A stretch of 64,000 nucleotides of DNA, taken from assembly GCF_964340395.1 (NCBI RefSeq), contig NC_135553.1:22251449-22315448 (forward strand). The letters are read 5' to 3'. This DNA comes from Glandiceps talaboti. Taxonomy: Eukaryota > Hemichordata > Enteropneusta > Spengelidae. A model generated the notes under the pieces. The model did not search any database, was not told where the DNA came from, and was given only the letters and a program-made list of their open reading frames with translations. Below are positions 52,588-63,567 of the stretch, piece by piece (position 1 is the first letter of the stretch; every line of letters starts with the position of its first letter). Both the position numbers and the translations under genes were made by a program.

Positions 52588-52788
52588 CAATCTGATTAAA
52601 ATCCGATGTGGTGAAAGCGGCTAGATGTCCTTATTTACCTCTATTCATCGTGTTGTGACGTTTGTTTTGTTCGGAGTGATCGCCGCCTTCCCACGATCAC
52701 TCCGAACAAAACAAACGTCCCAACACGATGAATAGAGGTAAATAAGGACATCTAGCCGCTTTCACCACATCGGATTTTAATCAGATTG
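52588..52788. mobile_element. 201-bp foldback element with 9-bp target duplication
   Basis: The arms of about 95 nt are near-perfect reverse complements (starts CAATCTGATTAAAATCCGAT, ends ATCGGATTTTAATCAGATTG) around an 11-nt loop CCGCCTTCCCA; only one mismatch is seen (GTTGTGACG against GTTGGGACG). GTGCTTTTC flanks both sides (52579–52587 and 52789–52797). A 9-bp duplication with long inverted ends is the habit of Mutator-like MITEs; the family is inference. It lies about 190 nt downstream of the TM2 gene stop. Confidence 0.92.
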
Positions 52789-52975
52789 GTGCTTTTCGTG
52801 CCACTGATTGGTTGATAACATTCTTGTTACCATAGTGATGTTTTTGTTTATATGCAGTTATACACATATTAGTACAGTCATTAAGATAGAGATGGTTTGA
52901 AAATAATTTTTTTTTAAATAATTTTTTTTGTATGTTCTCTGGGTCAGTTGCAAAAGCGGTGTTATTGTAGCCTCC

Positions 52976-54094
52976 TTATGTTGCCAAAGGTGGCCATAGG
53001 TCAGTGATGATCACGCTGCCATAACAAACATTGTAAGATGGTGCACGTGGGTAGACTGGGACAGGAGCTGTCATTCCATAGGGTGTTGCCATAGGATACA
53101 CCGAACCTGAAGCACTATCATAGACATGGATGGTAATCCCAGGTTGACCAGTAGTTTTATGTTGATGCTTCTCTAAGTATTCTGCCAGGAGTGATTCGTT
53201 GACAGTGCTGACCAAACGTGGTAGACGAACTATATCTATCAACCAACCGACACCGATGATACCCAGGGTGAAAAAGACAACCCCACCCGGGTCTTCCCAA
53301 GTAAAACTGATGAAGTCCTTAAACAGAAAAAATAGGAAAGTAATTATGGAAATATGATAAAGAGTTCAGAGTTCGAGATATATTCAATAGAGAGTGTTGA
53401 AGTAGTCTTTACTTTCCAAACTCCAAATATCTACAAAGTATGTGTTCTCTAGTTTATTTTGACATGACGTCGACCATAAGTTTATTTCTCATTTTGTACC
53501 AAATTGTAATACTAAAATCGATCCACAAAACTCTGAATGTTTTATTTCTGTATTAATTTTAATCCAACGACGATATTTTTTGTCAGTCGTTCCTCAAATT
53601 TAATAAAAACATACGAACAAATATGATACGTTGATTATTTACCATTGATATAATGACACATTTCCTACTTGTCGTGATCAACCGAGTCTTTGTTTGCCAC
53701 TGTCGTCAAAAAAGTTTGAAATACAAATGTAAAATCTGTGTAAGATGGACTAAAACTATAATACACATAGAACTGTTCATATTCATTGTACAAAAAACAT
53801 CAGACAACCGAAGACCGAAGTCCGAAGACAAGCTAGCTTTTGTGTCCAAGCATTCCTCGTTCTAATCTTCTTCGCGATGACAAGTCAACGAATGGTTAGC
53901 CCTACGTGATCGATGAGGGCGCACTGAACAAGGACATTCGAGTACAATTATGCAGTAGACGATATCGGTACATACAAAACAACCCTTTCATTTTAACGAT
54001 GCGAAGGTCCGAGGACTATAAGGGAGTTTAAACAAGCCCAGAAGACAATGTTATAGAAGGAGTGAATTTACAGTAACATTATTGCTAGAATAGG

Positions 54095-54141
<47 letters not shown>

Positions 54142-54821
54142 AAATTAAAGGTAAGTATTTTCATTTTAAACTACCATTTTAACCCTGGTTTCATGATTCG
54201 TGTGACACGTCACTGATTGACACTTCTAATTACATCGTGACTTGTCTGAAATCCATGCACTCTACTGTCTATAATATGTTTCATGGAAAATCCTGAATAA
54301 GTATTATTTTAAATCATGGTCAATATATCACTTTAAAGACGGTATAATAATTTGTCACAATAATCCCAAATCTATTACGATCCACACTCACAATTCAAGT
54401 TGTTTTAGGTACACCCTTCTCCCAATCCAAAACTCCTTCCAATAAATATGTTGGCATACCTGTTTGTCTTATTATGTGGGTACAGACTAATTATGGAATT
54501 AAGAACATTGTACAGTTACATATTCTCTGATACACAAAATGTAGTTTACAGTGGATGCATTATCTTCTAGATTTGTACTTTGTATATGAGTTACATTTAC
54601 TACATGCATACGATACAAGAAATTTATTGAAAACAGCTTCAACTTAAGCACGAGAATACCTTTCCGAGCCCCTCGCTCCCCCACGTCAAACAATCAATCA
54701 AAAAACAAACAAACAAACAAACAAACAAACAAACAAACACACATACACAAACAAACAAACAAACAAACAAACAAACAAACAAACAAACACATACAAATAA
54801 GCAAGCAAGCAAGCAAACAAA

Positions 54822-54856
<35 letters not shown>

Positions 54857-55333
54857 ATAGGCATATCTACATACATTGATATTCAGAAATGGGTTATATA
54901 GATTGCTTTACAACCACATTTAAGAATGCATGTAGTAATTTAAAGTAGACATTTTTATAAGGAAACACTTACCTAACCAACCAAATGGAATACACAGTAT
55001 GTATGTATCGTCTAATCGTTTATGGGGAGGGGGAGGGTTGCCCGCTGCTTTGTCCTTAATATCCTTATTGACAGCACAAACCAGACACGGCATACGGACT
55101 AAATCGCACACCCAACCGACTCCAAATAGACCCAAAGTGAAGAAGTACATTACTCCCCAACCATAGCGCTGTAGATAAAACTGATGAAGACCAAGCCAAC
55201 CGAGCGGTAGACCAAGCATATACGCCGCAACTATCCCCTTTTTGGGTACATCAACGATGACACTCTGTATAGGTGTTTGGACTTGTGTCCTTGCAAAGTT
55301 TGATTCCAACTGTTTTTCGTTTTCCGATGCCAT
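52976..55333 (-). CDS. Protein with two TM2 domains; second domain frame-disrupted
   Basis: Seen: exon 1 55333–54973 starts MASENEKQLESNF (context GCAGCATGG) and encodes a full TM2 domain: GIVAAYMLGLPLGWLGLHQF, GWGVMYFFTLGLFGVGWVCD, LVRMPCLV. A linker with a PPPPHKR run and the start of a second domain, ILCIPFGWL, follow; the exon ends in phase 1 at GTAAGT. Exon 2 (53317–52976) continues in frame with GLHQFYLGRPGW, then the homology jumps frame to VVFFTLGIIGVGWLIDIVRL and a Pro/Tyr/Ala-rich tail ending at 52976. Compared with domain 1, five nucleotides are missing after the GW codons, near 53270. Known: TM2 domains are a pair of transmembrane helices with a DRF-like loop motif; some invertebrate proteins carry two in tandem. 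Inferred: the intact first exon and clean splice sites argue for a recent null allele or an assembly error rather than an old pseudogene. Confidence 0.82.
54096..54142. repeat. (AATA)n microsatellite in TM2 gene intron
   Basis: About eleven AAAT units. The same intron carries 54700–54853, a compound (AAAC)n–(AAGC)n–(CA)n tract. The rest of the intron (53318–54972) holds nothing I can name. Confidence 0.95.
54700..54853. repeat. Compound microsatellite (AAAC)n–(CA)n
   Basis: Blocks of AAAC with short CACATAC spacers, three AAGC units near 54799, and (CA)n at 54825–54853. The minus-strand open frames here are Cys/Val/Leu/Phe repeats and not genes. Confidence 0.95.
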
Positions 55334-56340
55334 GCTGCGGATAGCCCTGCTGTCACTTAAAAAATCGTTGTAGGTAAAGGTGATATGAAAACAGCTCTAA
55401 GCGTTGCAGATGGTATGAGAACACTGCAACTGTCGTTTCTACATATTTCGGATCACGTTATCTTAATTCTACGACAATTACTATCTCGCGCCGATGACAT
55501 CATCGGTCCAAGGTAATAAGTTTATATTCGTAACATAGATTTAGTCTGTAAGATACAGGCATTCGTGCCACACTCAGCCAACACTCATCAGGTTAAGAAG
55601 CCTGATAGGGCTGAACAACACGACGTATCTTATTCTTACAGTCTAATCATAGATCTACCAATCATGACAGTGTTGTAAAGTTAATCATGGTGATCCCGGA
55701 CTCAAGAGGTATGTCTTTGACTAGACTCATACAGTCCTCGGAGCATCGCATTGCTAAAAGGATTGTTTTGTATGTATCGATACCTACTGCATAATTGTAC
55801 TGTGGACCCTCATCGACTACAGTACAAGGATATTCTAGTACAATATTCGGTACAGAGTGGTACATATAAAACAGCTAGCTAATAGAGATGCCCCCGAGGA
55901 CTGGCGAGAGCCCGGGGGGCGAGAGGGTCTAAGTAAAGGTAAATGATAAATAGACAGTTCCATAACTCTGATTCCTAGAGGTGAACAATAAACAAAATAG
56001 TCTCTCGCAGATTGGTGTATTTACTTGGTCACTATTAATTTCAAGTTGAGTTGAACAACCCGTGTAAACCCATTCAGACTGTACAATGCTGGTATTAGTC
56101 AACACACTCAAAATTGAGTCTTTTAAATGCCGTAACAACAGGGACGGCAATGACACAGCTCAAACCTTGGTTTCCCGAGATATGTTCCTGAATACATTAA
56201 GATATCGATAATATTGAGATACTTTGCAAATAATATATGAAAGGGGCAAAATAACATGGGTTACTAGGATCGCGTAAAGCCCACGCGGCGCGAAATATAA
56301 GGATTCAACAGATATCATTAAAAAAAATTGAGACTACTGT
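55334..56340. other. Upstream of TM2 gene; contains an imperfect hairpin
   Basis: 55534–55652 holds an imperfect inverted repeat (GATTTAGTCTGTAAGATAC against GTATCTTATTCTTACAGTC). Around 55885–55930 there is a short GC-rich stretch unlike the surroundings. No gene is seen. The TM2 promoter is expected just right of 55333, but no TATA box is convincing. Confidence 0.45.
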
Positions 56341-56635
56341 AGTTCCTGACTATTCGATACTAGTCTCTCTAGACGTTGTATCTATGTACACAAATACGCT
56401 ACACACTAACGAATTGCAACTTTTATAAATTTTCGTTGGGAAGCCCAGGCACGGAAGTAACATATCTTGCTCTTACAATCCACAAAGGTCAACGACACCA
56501 ACAAAGTGTTAGATATTAAAACTCATGTTAAACAAACGGACTTATTCCAATATTTACACAGGCAATATTAATCATGCCACCAGACTCAGTTTGTAATGGA
56601 TTCATTGAGGTTCAAACCAGAGTTCAAACGATCAG

Positions 56636-57007
56636 TAGTCTAAATGCCAACTATGGAAACCACAGTCTGGTCAAAGTCCCTCAATCAGCATAAAAAGTTG
56701 TTCATCCAATCAATGGACCCCACCAGCTGCTAAAGCGACGTAAACAGTGTATACGTAGCATGTTGAGCTGCCAAATATACCATATTTGGACATTACATAA
56801 CTGCCCCAACAAACACTAACTTTATGAGGAACTGTGTTATTAGTTAGAATGTTGCGATTGATTAACAAAGACATGATACCGTTAATGACTGCGTGGGTGG
56901 CTGTGGATGAATTTTATACCCGTACTGTAAGTGAACGATACTGTTTAGGAACTAGACTGTGAGTGGACGTTTATTGGTAGCGATATCACAGTATAGGAAC
57001 TAGACTA
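56636..57007. mobile_element. 372-bp insertion with 9-bp target duplication inside the Penelope-like element
   Basis: AACGATCAG flanks it on both sides (56627–56635, 57008–57016); the ends are short inverted repeats TAGTCTA and TAGACTA. Removing it restores colinearity with the uninterrupted copy at 44880. No coding is visible. The 8- to 9-bp duplication and TAG ends suggest a hAT- or Mutator-like non-autonomous element. Confidence 0.82.
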
Positions 57008-57510
57008 AACGATCAGATACATACGAACATGTAGTAACGAAGAAGAATTTCAAAACAAAGTGAAATTCTTCACCGAGAAACTGGCGAAAAGAGGCACCAA
57101 TGAAATAGAAGTAAATAACTCAATCAAGGGAGTCCATTATCGAAACAGAGAGACATATCAAAAGCTGGACACCCAGACATAAAATCCCATTGTCTTCAAA
57201 ACAACATACAGTCCTTACATTAACGCATCTCATCTACGAGAAGCAATTAACTAAACACTGGGACTTAGTAACAGACAATGAGATATTCAATCAACCATAT
57301 ACAAAAAGAACAAAAAGCACAAAAACGAAACAAGATTTTTAAAAGACAAATTAGTCAGCACTAAATTGAAACATGCCGAATCTAAAAATCTAGGCGACAA
57401 AAACCTAGATAATAGGAATATTGAAATGCTGGCATTTCTGTTTGATGAACAATACCATTAAACTTTGGTCAAACAAATATGGGAATGATAGTTTATCACA
57501 ACAACTGCGA

Positions 57511-57542
57511 CTGATGAAGAGACCCTAAAACTGGTTTCGAAA
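57511..57542 (+). ncRNA. Hammerhead ribozyme-like core (partial)
   Basis: CTGATGA (57511–57517), then GAGACC (57519–57524) able to pair with GGTTTC (57533–57538) as stem II, then GAAA (57539–57542). These are the invariant core strings of a hammerhead in correct order and spacing, and Penelope-like elements are known hosts of such ribozymes. A convincing stem III plus NUH cleavage site was not found, so it may be a relic or chance. The related element at 60084–60100 has CTGAAACGGTCCGAAAC, a degenerate version. Confidence 0.35.
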
Positions 57543-57795
57543 TTTTAACGTTCAGCGAGGATTAACTATTACCGATCCGTGGATCTATCGCCAATAGTTT
57601 CCCCTATACAAACAAACTCAACACTTTGAGGGTTCCAACCTGTATGTAACAACTAAACATTTGGTTATCTCTAACCCAACTACCACCCAACCTGGTTCAA
57701 TTATGTCCATGTTCGGAGCCCCATTACCCCCTCATACATCGCCGCAAGTACTTATGAAGCCTATATTCAGTGATGAGTTGGGTGACAGCCATACG

Positions 57796-57798
<3 letters not shown>

Positions 57799-57878
<80 letters not shown>
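57799..57878. repeat. (TC)n microsatellite, about 80 nt
   Basis: An uninterrupted CT dinucleotide run. It lies downstream of the GABA-B-like gene stop (58422). Confidence 0.98.
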
Positions 57879-57881
<3 letters not shown>

Positions 57882-58421
57882 GCAGTATCAGAGTTTGAAA
57901 ACACAGTCTCTCTATCTGCTAATTAAGCAATAACGTTAACCTCACATGAAATCAAAATGTCTTTTATTCCCTCAAAATTAATGTTGTTCCCTTTATTTAT
58001 CTATTATACATTTAATTATGAGGCAGTCAATAGCCAAGCGAATGTGTGTGTCTGTGAAAATATCTCTGTATAAGTTAAAGTATAGGTAATATAGCCATAC
58101 AGTTGTATAATGATATATTGAGAGTAAAATTTGGGCACAGTTCAATATGATGATCAGACATCTTATGTATCATTAACATTATAATCAGTATCTTTTAAAT
58201 TGGATAGCTCAACACGATGATAAGCTATTTGCATACACATTTGCATACACATTTGCATATACACTTTTTGTTTATACACACGGGGGTGGGTGCAAACTTA
58301 GATAATCGTAGATAGTTACATGGTTTTGTAAACCAAAAATAATCAAGTCTCCTGCATTCAAAAATATAGCCCCAGCACTACATGTACTGTGCTGTCATAT
58401 TATGAATTCAAACACACAAAT

Positions 58422-59063
58422 TCAAAATTGATCATCATCTTCTTCAGGTAACACTGTACTAAGCTGGTGGTTAATCACTTTCAATGCGGCAAGCCGGACG
58501 ACTTTCTATCAGAAAAACAAAATGTCAATTATGAATGAAGCTAGCTTTACACACTGTGTGAATAAACTTTTTGTCCAAAGCAACGAGATACTTTGCAATG
58601 TGTGTATGGATCATAATATATTATGGCGGCCATCTTGGAAAAAATGGCTGCCATCTTGAATTTTCGATTGTCCAATCGGATGGATTAAAAGAATAACCCA
58701 TAAGGAACATTCAGGCCAAGTTTCAAGCTTATCACAATTTCAATGATCCCACCAACAATCTGCCGATATCTGCTCCACTAAAGCAGTTAACATAAAGTGG
58801 CGCAAACACAACTTTTACTCCAATGAAAATACTTGAAAATGAATACAAAACCTTTATGAAATTAAACTACTCTAGTATAATGTTAATGTCAATATATATA
58901 TGCCTTCTATGACATTACAATTGTCTTACATGGCATTAGAACAGTTGATTGCTTAGGAATGTACACAAAACCTTAAAATATTAGCAATTGTCTATTGAAA
59001 TATACATAACGATAATGAGAATTAAATATATTGCACGAAATAAATTGCAAAATTACAACACAA

Positions 59064-59133
<70 letters not shown>

Positions 59134-61366
59134 CATACATACATTCATACATAGTTATTTAAGTACCTTATCAAATTCCACAGTCAATCGACGAACAGAA
59201 CGATTTTTATCCATCTCAGTATCATGTTCCATCGTACTAGTGTTGACTTCATCTTCATTTCTCCTCAGTGCTCTAATCTGTAAGATTTTGCATACAACTG
59301 GTATGTTAGGATTACCAAATAAGTTTTTTTTTTACATTCATTACTTCTTCCTCATCACTAAGTTCTATAATTCTATTACATCTATGTGATATTATTTGAC
59401 ATAATTGTTTGGTCACTTCCAAAATGTGGTACGTTGTATCAGGAGGTTAGATCACAGGGGCTTGGGATTGGTCGTATTTGTTTACAAATATTTTTTTTTC
59501 TTTTACATTTTTTGTTTATTTTCTTTTTCGCTTTACAAATATCTTTTCCCTACAAGATTCCTGTAATAAAGTGATGATTTGAAAAGCTGGTGTAGTGTCT
59601 ATTTTCTAAATAAATTTTAACTATTGTTTTGTTGATGCTTTACTCCGACTACTTTATTCATTATTTATGAGTTAATTCTACTGAGCGCCCTCGACGTCTT
59701 CCTCGTCCCCAACCACCAATAGGGCGACTTATCTCCAAAATCGGACACCAACTCAAGAGATTCCTCTAGTCTTCAAGACATCATAATAGTCCCAACATCA
59801 AAACGTCAAAACTAAAAGACGCATTAACAAAATATTGGGAACTGCTAGAAAATATTAACCTTGAACAAACTCTACCCGACCATAGCACAATAAAGAAACA
59901 AAAATTTTAAAACAGACTTGTCACAACTAAACTGAAGTCCTCTACCGCTAAAAGCCATGCTGAAAAAAGCCAGGCTGATCATAATTTAAATTTACTCGAA
60001 ATACTCTCATCTTTTCTTGATGAACAAAATTTAATTTTAAGCCAAACAAAAGCGGGAACACTGTCTCGTTAGATAGAACTGCGACTGAAACGGTCCGAAA
60101 CGTCTTAAAAGAAGGGTCAACTAAGTATCGGTCCGGGGACGTATTGCCAATGTTTACCCTGCTAATTTACCCTAATACTAGGGTCAATAACCTTGACAAA
60201 CCGGTCACTTGGCTAACTGACCTTCAAATAAATTTATTAATACCGAAAAAAATAATCAACTCTGAACCAGCTTGGAAAAATATTTCCACTTATTAACAAA
60301 CTTGATCTAACAACCCATAGTTTGTTACATGGTAAACGCAATGTCATACACATATTTAACATTGATGGTGTTCGGAGTCCCCTTCTCCCTTTTCCACTGC
60401 AACCATGAAAAGGGTATTTAAAATGGTGAATAGGAACAAGGAAGGTCACCGGTTGAGGGCACACTTTATATATAACGCATAAATAATAATACGGTAGTCA
60501 AAGTAAAGCTGGTTTACTAAAACTGTCAAAAGAACAAGATAAAATTGAATAAGAAAAAACCTACAAAACCAGCTTTTCAAATCATTACTTTATTACATGC
60601 CAACTGGTTGGGAAAAGATGTTTTTTTTTTAAAAAGAAAAAAAAGGATAAGCAAATATTTGTCAAAAAGAAAGAAAAAAGTAAACATTAAACAAACCAAA
60701 AAAATTTACTCAAAGCCTAGGTGAAGGAGTCTGTTATTTATTTAGTTAGGCTTCAACAATAATGTGATATCATTCTAATACTGTATACACCACAGAAATA
60801 CTTACAATATGCGTAAGCATCTGCTATTGCATATATCTAAACGTATATAACTGGAAACATCTTAGACCACCAACAGAACTGGTATTATAATATATATTCT
60901 TTGGATAATCGCAGAAAGGTAAACACGTGTACTTTAGATATTACAAAAATGTGTTTCAATGAGTTACATAAAAAATAGGATGCAAATTGTTACATACCTT
61001 TGGCACGAAAGCCAGGCCAAGTACAATTGTATTAGCAGCGAATATTGAAATAGAAGTAAAGACGTATATGAAAGTTACGTTGTCATCCATGAAGTACTGG
61101 ACAGGTGCATAGATGAACGACACTAATGCAACCACATACACTGACAAGGCAATTTGTCTACCTAGAATGGAAAGGAAGGGCACAGTGACTCAAACGTGCA
61201 CAAGCTGAGCACAGTACGAGTTATTTTGCTCGCGTGAAAATAAAGATATGCTTAAATACATTAAACATCGCCTGACACTGTTAGCATACTTGATGGTATA
61301 CTAGGGTTTCATCGATATTTTATTTGCATTACATCACCTCGTCGAACTGTTTATGTGTCATGCTAT

Positions 61367-61409
<43 letters not shown>

Positions 61410-63048
61410 TGTATTTATTTGATGTTTGAATCAGACTCAAGACCCATACAAACAGGGAAATTATAAACATACAAAATACAAAAGCTGTCATAAAACAAAG
61501 CTACAAAATCAGAGAACCGAGATAAACCAGGCGTAAATTTAATACCTTCTGTAAGGGGAAAAAAGCCTCTAGATATTTGCCCCTACATACATTAATTGTC
61601 AGAATGCAAATTTCTGAGAAGCTATTATCCATGATACACCCCTTAATTGATCAATTGTATGCCAAACTATGTAGAATTTGAGACTTGCACACTAAAGATA
61701 TTGCCGAATTACCGAAAATAATCAATTATGTAAATCACACATCAAAACTAATAGCAAAAAAGCTTTATAGAACATGCTCACTTTGTTATGGTAAATGTTT
61801 GAACCAAGTCATGTCACATGTGGAATGTGAAGCGTGCATACTTTAGATATCTTGCAAAAGTAAGACCTTTATGAACAAGCTTTACAGTAAGTACATTGTG
61901 ATTTGCTATGGCTGATTAATTGTGCAAATTACCATGTTTGGTTGAAATGGGTCAATGCATGTATGTCAGAGGACTGGTGTAAATATACTCTTTGAACATT
62001 TCTGCCGATTTTGTCATTGAATTAAAGGTCAAGGTCAAAGGCCTTCCAAAGGTCTCGCTAGAAGGTTCGTCATAGACCAGTCAAAATAAGGTTTAGCCCG
62101 GACATAATTGCAACAAAATTTTAGTGCATCTTGCTCAGAATATAACGCTCAGCAACATATCAAAAGTCTAGCAAAATCTAAAGTGTTGGAGTGAAAATAA
62201 GGTTTTCATTAATTAACATAATTAGCATAAATAACATTCATAACAAAAAAAATAAGTAACACGTCCATGGATAGATCTGAGGGTGAAAAGGAATACTGGG
62301 ACCATCATTTCATGATTATACATCTCCCATGTAATAGACATAGGCTGAATATTTCATCATCTAGTGGTTTTTAATTAATTTAATTCTGATGAATAACAGT
62401 ATACACGAGGTATTGTACATGGATAACGTGGTTGATACACTGAAATGAGTTTATTTATTGAGCTAGTGGACAAAATCTTGGTGTTTTTACGACAAAGATG
62501 GCCACCATTCGGCCATTCGAGAAGGTTGAGAATCAAAGCGAGTCCCACATGTGGCCTATATAGTTCCTGACATTTTTGCCAGGTTTAGGTGAAAATGCTT
62601 AATTTTATCCATCAGAGATACAGGTGGACACACAGACGAACGGAAAGAACACATCACAGTAGCACACTTGGGTGTCCATGACTAAAAACATCTGTTTATT
62701 AAATAAAATAAAGAAAACAAAGTCATTTCTTACTTTCATTTAACGATTTGATCTTGACGGACCGTATTTCCCATGCCAAGAACACTCCAAAGACAAGTAG
62801 AGATGTCTTGTAGATGAACAGAATAGTTACCCAAATCATAGAATACTTTGAATAGCAATTATGTGCCATGTAGACGTACCGGAAATCATGTCCGTTCTCA
62901 TCAGTTACCATCTAAAGACAAAAAACAACGAAAAATAGTCATGTCTTTTCAGGCTTTTAAACACGAATAGTGTAAAATATAACTAAACAGCTTTATACAA
63001 ATTGTAGAAAACAAAGATGTGACATAGATATAAGTTAGATGGAGATTG

Positions 63049-63116
<68 letters not shown>

Positions 63117-63567
63117 GGACACTATAAATAGATTTTGGACAAAAACGTTTTAGAATATGACGCAAAATTACTACATGGCCATTCAAAAACTAAATACCGG
63201 ACAACATTGAATACTATCTGCGACGATAACAGACATTGTATACAACTTCTAGGTGTTGTAGTTCTTGTATCTTTGCAACTACACATGACACAGTACTTGA
63301 TCTAGTATTCATTCTTCTCCAAAAGTATTTAGTCATTTTATTTCAAATTAAATCTTCATTGGGGAAGGTACATTATATACATGCACATATGTTGATAGAA
63401 TTCATTTTTTGTGAAGACTAAAACCTTTATATTGGTGATCTTACCTCGGTTCGTAATACGTGAATAGTATCGTACATAGAGTCTACTATTATCCAGGTAA
63501 CTGACGTAATAATGTCCAAAATTACCATGATAGAAATACCACAGATTAGCCTCGTGTCATCCACATG
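58422..63567 (-). CDS. GABA-B-type class C GPCR, C-terminal part (5 exons; 5' end outside window)
   Basis: Seen: exons 63567–63445, 62911–62734, 61161–60998, 59277–59167 and 58505–58422 (TGA stop) join with matching phases 0, 1, 0, 0 (219 residues). Order: helix 4 (ISIMVILDIITSVTWIIVD), an extracellular loop with NCYSKYSMIWV, helix 5 ending FLAWEIRSV, the ICL3 segment KIKSLNES, helix 6 (ALSVYVVALVSFIYAP), helix 7 ending LGLAFVPK, and a 65-residue tail. Known: FLAWE-R-V, LN-S and FVPK are hallmarks of GABA-B receptor subunits, which act as plasma-membrane heterodimers coupled to Gi/o. Odd: the tail is short, acidic at its end (EEDDDQF) and shows no long coiled coil like that pairing GABBR1 with GABBR2. 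It may be an invertebrate orphan paralogue. AATAAA-type polyadenylation signals lie on the minus strand near 57963–57998. The extracellular domain and helices 1–3 are beyond the right edge. Confidence 0.9.
59069..59153. repeat. (AT)n followed by (CATA)n, next to GABA-B-like exon
   Basis: Perfect (AT)n from 59069 to about 59128, then CATA units to 59153, only 14 nt from the exon border at 59167. The exon is on the minus strand, so the tract falls just inside the intron after its donor site. Confidence 0.97.
59690..60200 (+). mobile_element. Penelope-like 3' fragment in GABA-B-like intron (antisense to the gene)
   Basis: Frames give SPNIKTSKLKDALTKYWELL, DHSTIKKQKF, and LNLLEILSSFLDEQNLIL, parallel to the 57160–57470 fragment (KHWD, LAFLFDEQ), followed by GACTGAAAC…CCGAAACGT. 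It lies between exons 60998–61161 and 59167–59277. It is a relic with stops. Confidence 0.65.
61363..61421. repeat. (TTTA)n microsatellite
   Basis: About fourteen ATTT units in the intron between GABA-B-like exons 62734 and 61161. The remainder of that intron (61422–62733) shows no exon or repeat I recognise. Confidence 0.97.
63046..63116. repeat. (GATA)n microsatellite
   Basis: About seventeen perfect AGAT units between GABA-B-like exons at 63445 and 62911. The open frame over it (Ser-Ile-Tyr-Leu repeats) is an artefact. Confidence 0.98.

Larger units (their letters stand above)
56340..57600 (+). mobile_element. Penelope-like element 3' half, interrupted by a younger insertion
   Basis: Starts with SILVSLDVVSMYTNT (56350–56394), the L-x-S-x-D-V-x-S-x-YTN motif of Penelope-like RTs, skips to text equal to 44720 onwards, then continues after 57008 with the connector, NPIVFKTTYSPYINASHLRE and LDNRNIEMLAFLFDEQYH. 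Many stops are present. 56636–57007 is a separate insertion. A hammerhead-like core lies at 57511–57542. 57601–57798 shows nothing further. Confidence 0.78.

Noticed and set aside
60084-60100. Second hammerhead-like motif
   Set aside because: CTGAAAC replaces CTGANGA and stem II is too short; kept only as the degenerate counterpart of 57511–57542.
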